From NCBI GenBank assembly GCA_035652235.1, contig DASREE010000048.1, forward strand, positions 44,900-108,899: a DNA stretch of 64,000 bases, in the 5' to 3' direction. Below, in pieces: positions 50,333-58,001 of this stretch. A program made the position numbers and the translations under genes. The DNA comes from PALSA-612 sp035652235. GTDB lineage: Bacteria > Actinomycetota > Thermoleophilia > Gaiellales > Gaiellaceae. Positions within the stretch are counted from its first letter, which is position 1; each line of letters opens with the position of its first letter. A model generated the notes under the pieces. That model ran no database searches. It was not told the DNA's origin and saw only the letters and a list, made by a program, of their open reading frames with translations.

Positions 50333-52278
50333 CAGGCATCCACCCGGACGACGGCATAGGGGGCCAGCTCGAGCTCGAGAGCCTCGGCGCTGACCCGGCG
50401 CTTGTCGGTGCGGAGCCGGAAGGCCTGGGGGTCGTCCCCTGCCAGTCGCGCCGTCTCCTCGTCCAGGATGCGGACCCGAACCTCGTCGGCGGCGATGGGA
50501 CCGACGGTGCACGCCTGCGACGCGGGCGTGAGGTTGGCGAGGAGGACGTGCATCGACTCCCGTGAGGCGACCGCGAGCGCTTCCACCGAGAACGGCTCGG
50601 AGGAGGAGGACTCGACGAGAGTGCAGCTCGGCCGCCACTCTCCCACGTCGGCGAGCACGTGGTAGAGCGGAAACGCCTGCCCCGGCCATGACGGGAAACG
50701 CTCCGGGTCGGGCGACCCCTCGGTCGTCTCGATCACGCCGCGCCAACCGGTCGTCTCGAAGTAGGTGAGCGAGACCGGCCGCGCGGCCAGCAGGTTCTTC
50801 AGGCTGGCCGCCGTCCAGCCTGCGCCGAGCAGCGAGCACTGCCGCTGGTCGACCTGGAAGGGTAGGCCACGGGGGTCTGCCGCCTCCCCGAACGGCCACC
50901 GCCGGGGGCGGATCGTCACCGGGCTGACGACCACCGGCAGGCCGCCGTAGAGGGCCGTCGCCGTCCGCACCGTGTCGCCCTGCGCGGAGGGCGTCTCCCG
51001 CAACGAGACGTCGTCGTCGGCGTGGACGGTGGCGGCGATCGAGTAGGCGACCGCGTCGAGGTGGTCGCGCACGGCCGGCTCCCGGTTCAGCTCCGTGAAC
51101 CAGAGGTCGGTGCCGCCGGCGAACATCGCCTGGGGCGCGACCGGGCCGAGCGCCGCCCGCGCGAGCGCGACCCAGCGGGAGTCGGTGACCGTTTCGCCGC
51201 GCCGAAGGACGATGACGCGGTCGACCCGCGGCCGCAGGGCTGCGAGCGCGCCGGCCAGCTCGGCCAGCTCCGCGGCCGGGTCGTCCGCCAGGTGCAGCGC
51301 GGGCTCGAGTCCGGCGCCGAGCGCCGCGGCCTGCCCGGCGGCGGACGCGAGCGGCTCGCGCCAGGCCGAGCCGAGATCCAGATCGACACGCAGGTGGTCG
51401 GGGCGTGCGGCGCGGAGGAGCTCCAGCTCGCGCTCGCTCGGGTCGCGGCCGTGGCTCGCGACTCCCAGCCCGACGGAGGCGAGCGACGCGGCCGTCGCCC
51501 GGGCGAGCTGGATGCGCACACGAGCCGGCGCCTCGGTCGGCGGCGGACGACGGGGCGGCCCGGAGGCCGTCAGCCTGATCGCCTGGGCGATGCGTTGCCC
51601 GGCTTTCGCGTCCCACGGCCAGCCGAGCGCGATCTGGGTCGAGTAGGTCTTGAAGCTCGCATCTGTCCAGTTGCGCTGATCCTCCATCTCGAACAGATCG
51701 CCGTCGAACTCGAACCGAACGGTCAGGTCGTCGGCGACGTCGATCTCGAGCCGGTCGTACGACGGAAACAGCGGATGCAGCCTGCCTGCCTCGAGCCGCT
51801 GCTTGCCGATGAGGACGGGCAGCGTCCCGCTCTGCTCTCCGTCCGGCGTGCGGGTGCGGTAGCGGCAGCCCGCGTGCTCGCGTGGATGCAGGCAGCAGAA
51901 GCCGATGCGGTTGTAGCGGAAGTCCGACTCCGCCCTTCCGTCCAAGCTCGCCTCGATCGTCCCGTCGGCGGCGCCGGTCAGCGTTCCGCGCCAGCGAAAG
52001 CGCAGATCGGCCGCTTGGTGGTAGGCGTCGAACGAGACACGGAACTCGTCGCCTGCGTCTTCCACCTCGAGGTCGGAGACCGAAGGAGGGACGGTGCCCC
52101 AGGCGGCGTCGCGGACGGCGACGAACAGACGGCGGAGGAGCTCGACGTCGCCGATCCGGACGTAGCGCAGGTCGATACCGTCGAGCTGGGCTGTGACCGG
52201 CCCGGCGCGGAGCGGGCGAAGCACGGGTGGCGGAGCATCCCTCCCGTACCAGATCTCGAAGCGGGACGGCTCGCGCAC
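50332..52278 (-). CDS. D-apionate lactonase family protein (ApnL-like)
   Basis: 648 residues, no signal peptide. It reproduces the layout I know for D-apionolactonase ApnL: LRPLRAGPVTAQLDG and IRYVRIGD-like opening, VRDAAWGTVPPSVSDLEV, NRIGFCCLHPREHAG near 145, and the very characteristic FEMEDQRNWTDASFKTY near 205; a beta-sandwich N-terminal half is followed by a TIM-barrel-like half (LRVDLDLGSAWREPL, FAGGTDLWFTELNREP). ApnL opens the lactone of D-apionate in apiose catabolism. The family call is from recognised motifs; the true substrate here could be another branched or short sugar lactone. Divergent from the DUF1537 kinase by 28 bases. Confidence 0.72.
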   Translation of the reverse strand: MREPSRFEIWYGRDAPPPVLRPLRAGPVTAQLDGIDLRYVRIGDVELLRRLFVAVRDAAWGTVPPSVSDLEVEDAGDEFRVSFDAYHQAADLRFRWRGTLTGAADGTIEASLDGRAESDFRYNRIGFCCLHPREHAGCRYRTRTPDGEQSGTLPVLIGKQRLEAGRLHPLFPSYDRLEIDVADDLTVRFEFDGDLFEMEDQRNWTDASFKTYSTQIALGWPWDAKAGQRIAQAIRLTASGPPRRPPPTEAPARVRIQLARATAASLASVGLGVASHGRDPSERELELLRAARPDHLRVDLDLGSAWREPLASAAGQAAALGAGLEPALHLADDPAAELAELAGALAALRPRVDRVIVLRRGETVTDSRWVALARAALGPVAPQAMFAGGTDLWFTELNREPAVRDHLDAVAYSIAATVHADDDVSLRETPSAQGDTVRTATALYGGLPVVVSPVTIRPRRWPFGEAADPRGLPFQVDQRQCSLLGAGWTAASLKNLLAARPVSLTYFETTGWRGVIETTEGSPDPERFPSWPGQAFPLYHVLADVGEWRPSCTLVESSSSEPFSVEALAVASRESMHVLLANLTPASQACTVGPIAADEVRVRILDEETARLAGDDPQAFRLRTDKRRVSAEALELELAPYAVVRVDA

Positions 52279-52289
52279 GCCGGCAAACG

Positions 52290-52299
52290 ATCATACAGT
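52290..52299. promoter_or_regulatory. Shared bidirectional -10/operator between apnL-like and kinase genes
   Basis: ATCATACAGT gives TACAGT on the plus strand (52294-52299, 7 bases before ATG 52307) and TATGAT on the minus strand (52295-52290, 11 bases before GTG 52278). It matches RTCRTAYARY and the element at 44061-44070 with one change. Confidence 0.6.
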
Positions 52300-52306
52300 C
52301 CACCTT

Positions 52307-53605
52307 ATGACCGCAGACGCCCACGGTACCGTCGTCGTCCTCGACGACGACCCGACCGGGACGCAGGCGGTGGCCGACGTCCCCGTGCTGTTCGAGTGGG
52401 AGCGGACGCTGCTCCGCCGCGTCGCCGCGGGCGTGCCTGCGCTCCATCTGCTGACGAACTCCCGGGCCTTCCCGGCCGACGAGGCCTACGCGATCGTCCG
52501 CGGCGCGGCAGAGGCGGCCGCGTCCGCGCTCGCCGGAGCTCGCTTCGTCCTGCGCGGCGACTCGACCTTGCGGGCGCACCTGCTGGAGGAGTATCGGGCC
52601 GTGCGCGACGCTGCCTACCCCGGCCGGTTCCCGCCGCTGCTGCTCGTCCCGGCCCTGCCGGCGGCCGGACGCGTGACCGTCGGCGGCGTCCACCTGATCG
52701 AGCGAGACGGCTCGCGGACGCCGTTGCACGAGACGGAGTACGCGGCCGATCCCGCCTTCGCCTACACGTCCGCAGCCCTGCTGCGCTGGGCAGACGAGCG
52801 CTCGCGCGGCTTCTTCCGCCAGACCGACGGGATCGAGATCCATCTCGACCGACTGCGCGAGGAGGGAGCAGACGCGGTGGCGAGCGCGCTCGCCGAGCTC
52901 GCGCGCCGCGGAGCTCCCGCGGTGCTCGCTCCCGACGCCGAGTCCGTCGCGGATCTGGAGGTGATCGCAGCGGGGCTCGAGCAGGCCGAGCAGGCGGACG
53001 TGGCGGTCGTCGTCCGCTGCGCGCCGACCTTCGCCGGCGTCATCAGCGGCAAGCTCGCCCGGGGCCGGGTCGAAGCACCGCCGCGCGGGCGGGGACTGCT
53101 CGTCGTCTGCGGCTCCTACGTCCCGACGACCAGCCGGCAGCTGGCCGCGCTCGTCGCGGCGCATCCGGGCACCCTCGTCGAGCTGGACGTGCTCCGACTG
53201 GCCTCCGACAGGCCGGCGGCGGAGGTCGCCAGAGCCGCCCGCGCGGCACGCTCGGCGCTGGCCCGAACGGGTCTGGCCGTGCTCGCCACGCCGCGGGCGA
53301 GGCCGGCGGCTGTCGCCGATCTCGAGGCGGGCAGGAGGATCGCGCGCAACCTCGCGCGCGCCGCGGGCGAGGCAGCCGGTGCGGCGGACGTGGTGCTCGC
53401 CAAGGGGGGCATCACCTCCCACGTGACCGCCCACGAGGGCCTCGCGGCCCGGTTCGGGCGGGTCGTCGGCCCGCTCGTGGACGGGGTCGCGCTCTGGCGG
53501 CTCGAGGTGGCCGGACGCACGCTGCCCTACGTGGTCTTCCCCGGGAACGTCGGCCGGGAGACGACGCTGCTCGAGGTGGTCGACCTCATCCTGGGCCGAT
53601 CCTGA
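52307..53605 (+). CDS. Four-carbon acid-sugar kinase (DUF1537; OtnK/OiaK-type)
   Basis: 432 residues. N-terminal sugar-binding domain with VLDDDPTGTQAVADVPVL near 9 and LLTNSRAFP, RGDSTLRAHLLEE near 84; C-terminal nucleotide-binding domain with VVCGSYVPTTSRQL, LAKGGITSHVTAHEGL near 366 and FPGNVGRETTLLEV. DUF1537 kinases phosphorylate 3-oxo-tetronates and, in apiose catabolism, 3-oxo-isoapionate (OiaK). Lying next to an ApnL-like gene, the latter type of substrate is attractive. The aldolase gene starts one base after the stop. Confidence 0.88.
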   Translation: MTADAHGTVVVLDDDPTGTQAVADVPVLFEWERTLLRRVAAGVPALHLLTNSRAFPADEAYAIVRGAAEAAASALAGARFVLRGDSTLRAHLLEEYRAVRDAAYPGRFPPLLLVPALPAAGRVTVGGVHLIERDGSRTPLHETEYAADPAFAYTSAALLRWADERSRGFFRQTDGIEIHLDRLREEGADAVASALAELARRGAPAVLAPDAESVADLEVIAAGLEQAEQADVAVVVRCAPTFAGVISGKLARGRVEAPPRGRGLLVVCGSYVPTTSRQLAALVAAHPGTLVELDVLRLASDRPAAEVARAARAARSALARTGLAVLATPRARPAAVADLEAGRRIARNLARAAGEAAGAADVVLAKGGITSHVTAHEGLAARFGRVVGPLVDGVALWRLEVAGRTLPYVVFPGNVGRETTLLEVVDLILGRS

Positions 53606-53606
53606 G

Positions 53607-54449
53607 ATGCGGGTTCGCCTGTCGGAGCTCCTGGCCGAAGCGGAGCGCGACCGCCGGGCGGTCGGTGCGTTCACCTGTTACAACTTCGAGCAGGCGGCCG
53701 GCGTGCTGACGGCGGCGGCGGACCGCCGCCGTGGCGTCGTCTTGCTCGTCTCGAAGCAGAGCTTCCTCGCGCCCGCAGGGCCCTCGCTGCTCGCCGCGCT
53801 CGCGGCCGTGGCCGAGTCGGTGGTGGTGCCGGCCTGCGTGCAGCTCGACCACGTCGACGACCTGGATGCGATGCGCCGGGCGTTCGAGCTCGGCGCCGGT
53901 GCGGTCATGGCCGATGGCTCGAGGCTCCCGTTCGAGGCGAACGTGGCCCTCGTCCGCGACGCCGTCGCGATCGGCGACGCGTTCGGAGGCGACGTCGAGG
54001 CGGAGCTCGGGCACGTCGCGGGGGACGAGGACGTGGCGGCAGCCGTCGCCGCGGGCTCGCTCACCGACCCCGGCGAAGCCCGCCAGCTGGTCGATCGAAC
54101 CGGCGTCACCTGTCTGGCCGTCTCGATCGGCAACGTCCACGGCAGCTACCGGCAGCGGCCGAGGCTGGACTGGCCGAGGCTCGAGGCGCTCCGCGCCCAG
54201 GTGCCGACGCATCTTGCCCTGCACGGGGCCTCCGGTCTCGAGCCGGCGGACGTCGGCCGTGCGATCCGGCTCGGCGTGACCAAGGTCAACGTCAACACCG
54301 AGCTCCGCGAGCGCTACCTCGCCGTCACGTCGGCACGCCTGGAGGCAGTGTCGGCCGGCGCGAACGTCCTTGCGCTGAACCGGGCGCAGGTCGATGCGAC
54401 AGCCGACCTCGTCGCCGCGAAGCTCGACGAGCTGTCGGCCGGCGACTAA
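53607..54449 (+). CDS. Class II fructose-bisphosphate-type aldolase (GatY/KbaY-like)
   Basis: 280 residues. Zinc ligands are recognisable: His in CVQLDHVDDLD near 86, Glu/His in EAELGHVAGDE, His in SIGNVHGSY near 178 and His in LALHGASGL near 207; KVNVNTELRERYL is the phosphate-binding region. The family cleaves phosphorylated ketoses to a triose phosphate or glycolaldehyde-type fragment. Immediate coupling to the DUF1537 kinase implies that it cleaves the kinase product, replacing the decarboxylase or RuBisCO-like steps of known tetronate/apiose pathways. Confidence 0.88.
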   Translation: MRVRLSELLAEAERDRRAVGAFTCYNFEQAAGVLTAAADRRRGVVLLVSKQSFLAPAGPSLLAALAAVAESVVVPACVQLDHVDDLDAMRRAFELGAGAVMADGSRLPFEANVALVRDAVAIGDAFGGDVEAELGHVAGDEDVAAAVAAGSLTDPGEARQLVDRTGVTCLAVSIGNVHGSYRQRPRLDWPRLEALRAQVPTHLALHGASGLEPADVGRAIRLGVTKVNVNTELRERYLAVTSARLEAVSAGANVLALNRAQVDATADLVAAKLDELSAGD

Positions 54450-54451
54450 GA

Positions 54452-55351
54452 CTAAGAGCCCGCCAGCACGCCCGCTCGCCTGGCGCGCTCGACGAGCAGC
54501 TGGCGGCCCCGCGTCGAGACCGGGCTTTTTCCTCGCAGGTCCGGGCGGCCGATCACGCCGAGCTCGACGAGCAGGATCTTCGTGCAGGCGACGAAGTAGT
54601 CGAGCGACTGGAACTCGGTGACGAGCAGCGGCAGGATCCGTGCGAAGCGCTGCTCGGCATCGTCCAGCCGGCCCGCCTCGAAGTCGCCGACGATCTCGGC
54701 GATCTGACCGGGCGCCTCGCATCCGGGGATGACGCCTGCCGCCCCCGCCCGCAGCGCGTCGAGCAGGTACAACGCTCCGTAGCCCGCGAAGACCTCGATC
54801 CCGTCGAGCGCCACCAGCTCCGCCGTCCGCTCCAGCGCCGGCAACGACTCGGGCTTGGCGTAGAGCACGTTGTCGTGGCCGTGGCGCAGGTCGGCGACGA
54901 AGCCGGCGTCGAGCGCGACTCCGACGAAGCTCGGGGCGTCCTGGACCATGACCGGCACGGGCGCTACGGCATCCGCGACGGCGGCGTAGTGGCTTGCCAG
55001 CTCGACACGCGACAGCTCGGGCCGGGGTGGCGGAGCCACCATGATCGCGGCGGCGCCGGCGTCGGCCGCGTGGCGGGCGAGGGCGACGGATTCGCGCGTG
55101 TCGGGAGAGCTGCAGCCGACGATGACCGGCTGTCCAGCTGCGGCGTCGACGACGACGCGCGTGATCAGCCGCCGCTCTTCGCCGGACAGGGTCGAGACTT
55201 CCGCGCCAAGGCCGAGTGCGCTCACGCCCGCGCAGCCTCGCTCGAGGAGAAAGTGGACGACGCGCTCGATCTCTGCCGACGAGACCGCACCGTCGGCGCA
55301 AAACGGGGTGACGACCATCGGGAACACGCCGCGCAGCCGCAGCGCCGTCAC
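54452..55351 (-). CDS. DHDPS-family aldolase/dehydratase
   Basis: 299 residues of the dihydrodipicolinate synthase/N-acetylneuraminate lyase fold: GVFPMVVTPFCADGAV at residue 8, LGLGAEVSTLSGEER near 45, and the Schiff-base Lys in LYAKPESLPAL near 167. The usual Tyr of the 'YN.P' strand is replaced (MVQDAPSFVG), so the standard proton relay is altered. Members cleave 2-keto-3-deoxy acids or dehydrate keto-deoxy-glucarate. GTG 55351 overlaps the stop of the dehydratase gene, which should supply its substrate. Confidence 0.85.
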   Translation of the reverse strand: MTALRLRGVFPMVVTPFCADGAVSSAEIERVVHFLLERGCAGVSALGLGAEVSTLSGEERRLITRVVVDAAAGQPVIVGCSSPDTRESVALARHAADAGAAAIMVAPPPRPELSRVELASHYAAVADAVAPVPVMVQDAPSFVGVALDAGFVADLRHGHDNVLYAKPESLPALERTAELVALDGIEVFAGYGALYLLDALRAGAAGVIPGCEAPGQIAEIVGDFEAGRLDDAEQRFARILPLLVTEFQSLDYFVACTKILLVELGVIGRPDLRGKSPVSTRGRQLLVERARRAGVLAGS

Positions 55352-56583
55352 GGGATCCAGCTGCCGTCCTCGACGAGCAGCTCCTCGAGCAGCGCCTCGT
55401 CGAGCTCCACGCCGAGGCCCGGCCGATCGGACGGCAGGGTCACGTGGCCGTCGACCGCCTCGACGTTCCCCTGGAACAGCTTCCAGAAGAGCTCGTTGCC
55501 GGTGTCGGGCTCGACGTTCGGGAAGTACTCGACGAGCGGGCAGACGTGAGCCGGCTGGCTGAAGACGAGCTGGAGGTTGTGGGCCTCGTTCGAGTGCGGC
55601 ACGACCGGCAGGCCTGCGGTCTCGGCGAGCGCGCAGATCTTCCGACCCTCCGTCAGGCCGCCGGCCCGGTTCAGGTCGGGTTGCAGCACGTCGCACGCGC
55701 GCTGCTCGATGAGCTCTGCGAAGTCCCACTTCGTGTAGCTGTGCTCGCCGCAGCTCCAGCGCTGCCACGGAATGCGCGCACGGAGCTCGGTGTAGCCGCG
55801 TACGAGCTCCGGCATGAGCGGTTCCTCGATCCAGGACAGCGAGTACTCCCGAAGTCGCTTCGCCATCTCGATCGCGTAGCCGACGTCCCAGCCCATGTAC
55901 GCATCCGCGGCCAGCTCGACGTCGTCTCCGACCGCCTCGCGCACAGTGCGCACGAGCTCGACGTTTCGCCGCATGCCAGCCATTCCGTCGCGGGGCCCGA
56001 AGCCGAATCGCTGCTTCAGCCGCGTGAATCCCTGTGCGACGTAGCCGCGTGCTTCGTCGGCCAGCTCGTCGAGGTCGTCGAGCGCGTACAGACGCGAGAC
56101 GTAGGCCGGCACCCGCGTCTGCGCCCGTCCGCCGAGCAGCTCGGCGACCGGCTTGCCCTCCTCTCTGCCGTGCGCGTCCCAGCAGGCGATGTCGACCGCG
56201 GACAGACCCGTGATCGCGGGCCCACGCCGTCCGAAGCGGACGAGCGTTCGGTACATCCGCTGCCACAGCGCCTCGTGGGCGCGGCAGTCGAAGCCGAGGA
56301 CGAGCTCGGCGAGGTGGTGCTCGACGATCGCCTTCGCCCCTGCGCCGAACGCTCCGGCCGTCCCCACCCCGATCGCGCCGCTGTCCGTCTCGACCTCGAC
56401 GACGGTGCAGACGACGCGACCGAACCATCCGCCCTGCTTGGAGCCGAAGTCCTCGAACAGCGAGGCATTGGAGACGAGGTGCCGCTGGAGCGTCGCAGGC
56501 GCGCGCGAGAAGCCGACGTTCCGAGCTCGAACACGGCAGATCCTGCTCACGATGCCCGATGCTCGAGGAGCGGACGATGCCAT
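55348..56583 (-). CDS. Enolase-superfamily sugar-acid dehydratase, L-rhamnonate dehydratase-like
   Basis: 411 residues of the mandelate racemase/muconate lactonising group. N-terminal capping domain with SNASLFEDFGSKQGGWFG; barrel with LKQRFGFGPRDG, metal ligands Asp in LAADAYMGWDVGY, Glu in WIEEPLMPE and Glu in SCGEHSYTKWD, and catalytic His in VVPHSNEAHN. The SNAS...GGWFG loop and GEH/PHS pair resemble L-rhamnonate dehydratase. It forms 2-keto-3-deoxy acids for the coupled DHDPS-like enzyme. ATG 56583 is the longest start; GTG 56550 is an alternative. Confidence 0.87.
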   Translation of the reverse strand: MASSAPRASGIVSRICRVRARNVGFSRAPATLQRHLVSNASLFEDFGSKQGGWFGRVVCTVVEVETDSGAIGVGTAGAFGAGAKAIVEHHLAELVLGFDCRAHEALWQRMYRTLVRFGRRGPAITGLSAVDIACWDAHGREEGKPVAELLGGRAQTRVPAYVSRLYALDDLDELADEARGYVAQGFTRLKQRFGFGPRDGMAGMRRNVELVRTVREAVGDDVELAADAYMGWDVGYAIEMAKRLREYSLSWIEEPLMPELVRGYTELRARIPWQRWSCGEHSYTKWDFAELIEQRACDVLQPDLNRAGGLTEGRKICALAETAGLPVVPHSNEAHNLQLVFSQPAHVCPLVEYFPNVEPDTGNELFWKLFQGNVEAVDGHVTLPSDRPGLGVELDEALLEELLVEDGSWIP

Positions 56584-56677
56584 GCCGGTCGCAGAACGTC
56601 GGGCGGCGAAGCGAGCGAGCTGGGCGCCGGCGGGAGATCGGGCCGCGCGCGCCCGGACGGGTCGCGCTGGCCGCAGC

Positions 56678-56944
56678 TCAGGCGCCGAGGACGTGCCAGA
56701 GGAACCACCAGGCGGCCTCGCCCGAGGCGAGGAAGATCGCGACCACCCAGAGCAGGGGCAGCCCGGCCCGCGGCTCTTCCTGTGCTCGCTCGTCTCGCTC
56801 CATCTGCGAACAGGAAGTCTGCCTGACCGGGCCGCAGCGAGGTGGCGGGGAGCCGGCTCCGCCCGCCGGGCCGGAAGAGCCGGTCTTCCCGCCGTCTCGC
56901 TCGGAGCGGCCGAGCGCGCGGTCGAGGTCGATCAGCACCGGCAT
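56678..56944 (-). CDS. Putative 88-residue membrane protein
   Basis: From ATG 56944, 22 bases after the stop of the PLP gene on the same strand, the frame encodes MPVLIDLDRALGRSERDGG, a Gly/Pro-rich middle and a C-terminal hydrophobic helix (LPLLWVVAIFLASGEAAWWF). GC3 is high, as in neighbours. An internal ATG at 56803 would yield a 41-residue version holding only the helix and an acidic head. No family recognised. It could be a small partner of the PLP enzyme operon or a fortuitous frame. Confidence 0.4.
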   Translation of the reverse strand: MPVLIDLDRALGRSERDGGKTGSSGPAGGAGSPPPRCGPVRQTSCSQMERDERAQEEPRAGLPLLWVVAIFLASGEAAWWFLWHVLGA

Positions 56945-56966
56945 GCGTTCCCGGCCTACGGGGCCG

Positions 56967-57980
56967 TCAGGCCTTGGCCAGCGCCTGCTCGAGGTCGGAC
57001 CAGAGCTCATCGACCGACTCCAAGCCGACACCGAGACGGAGGAGGCCCGGAGGGACACGATCGCCCTCCCAGCGATGCCGGCTCTCGATCGTCGTGTCGA
57101 CGCCGCCGAGGCTGGTCGCATTGGTGATCGACCGCGTCGACGACTCGACTCTGCGCGCCGCCTGGGCGTCCGCGACGTCGAACGAGAGGAGGCCGCCGAA
57201 GCCGCCGCTCATCCACCGTGCGGCGAGCGGGTCGGGCCCGAGGCCCGGGTAGCGGACGCGCACGACGGCCGGATGGGCAGACAGCCGTCGGGCGAGCTCG
57301 AGCGCGGTCTCCGACTGTCGGCGCACGCGGAGGGCGAGCGTCTTCAGGCTCCGCCCGAGAAGCCAGGCCGCGTCCGGCGCGGCGATCGGCCCCGTCTGCG
57401 TCCGCCACCGCTTCAGCTCCTCGAACGTCTCGCGGCGGCGCGCGACGAGCGCGCCGAGCAGGACGTCGTGGTGGCCCGCCAGGTACTTCGTCGCGCTGTG
57501 CACGACCAGGTCGGCGCCGTGCTCGAGCGGCCGCAGGAGGACCGGGGTGGAAGCGGTCGCGTCGACGACGACGGGCGCCGGGTGGGCGGCCGCGGCCTCG
57601 AGGTCGGGGAAGGTGAGGAACGGGTTGGAGGGCGCTTCGAGCCAGATCAGGTCGGCGTCGGTCGGCGGCGGGCCCGCCTGCTCGAACTCGACGAAGCGGA
57701 CGCCCCAGCGGCCCAGCAGCTCGAGCAGCCGGGAGGTGCCGTAGTAGCTGCCGGCGGCGAGCGCCACCGTGCTGCCGGGGCCGGCGAGCGCGAGGACGGC
57801 GGTCGTCGCCGCCGCCATGCCCGACGCAAAGAGGAGTGCGCGGCCGCCCTCGAGCCTCCCGAGCGCCGCCTCGGCCGCGACCCCGGCCGGATGGTCGCTG
57901 CGTGCGTAGTAGAAGTCACCGGGCCGGCCGTCCACGTACGGCCAGATCGTCGAGCGGTCGAGGCTGTCGTCGGCGGTCAC
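56967..57980 (-). CDS. PLP-dependent Cys/Met metabolism (trans-sulfuration) enzyme
   Basis: 337 residues of the cystathionine gamma-synthase/beta-lyase family, a little short (usual 380-400). YYARSDHPAGVAAEAALGRLEGG near 25, FASGMAAATTAVLAL near 50, and the PLP-lysine in VVHSATKYLAGHHDVLLG near 175-180, then SSTRSITNATSLGGVDTTIE near 285. It probably makes or breaks cystathionine or homocysteine; reaction type cannot be told from sequence. GTG 57980 is 21 bases from the divergent DUF2182 gene. Confidence 0.88.
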   Translation of the reverse strand: MTADDSLDRSTIWPYVDGRPGDFYYARSDHPAGVAAEAALGRLEGGRALLFASGMAAATTAVLALAGPGSTVALAAGSYYGTSRLLELLGRWGVRFVEFEQAGPPPTDADLIWLEAPSNPFLTFPDLEAAAAHPAPVVVDATASTPVLLRPLEHGADLVVHSATKYLAGHHDVLLGALVARRRETFEELKRWRTQTGPIAAPDAAWLLGRSLKTLALRVRRQSETALELARRLSAHPAVVRVRYPGLGPDPLAARWMSGGFGGLLSFDVADAQAARRVESSTRSITNATSLGGVDTTIESRHRWEGDRVPPGLLRLGVGLESVDELWSDLEQALAKA

Positions 57981-58001
57981 GAGACCCACTAGTCTTCCGG
58001 C

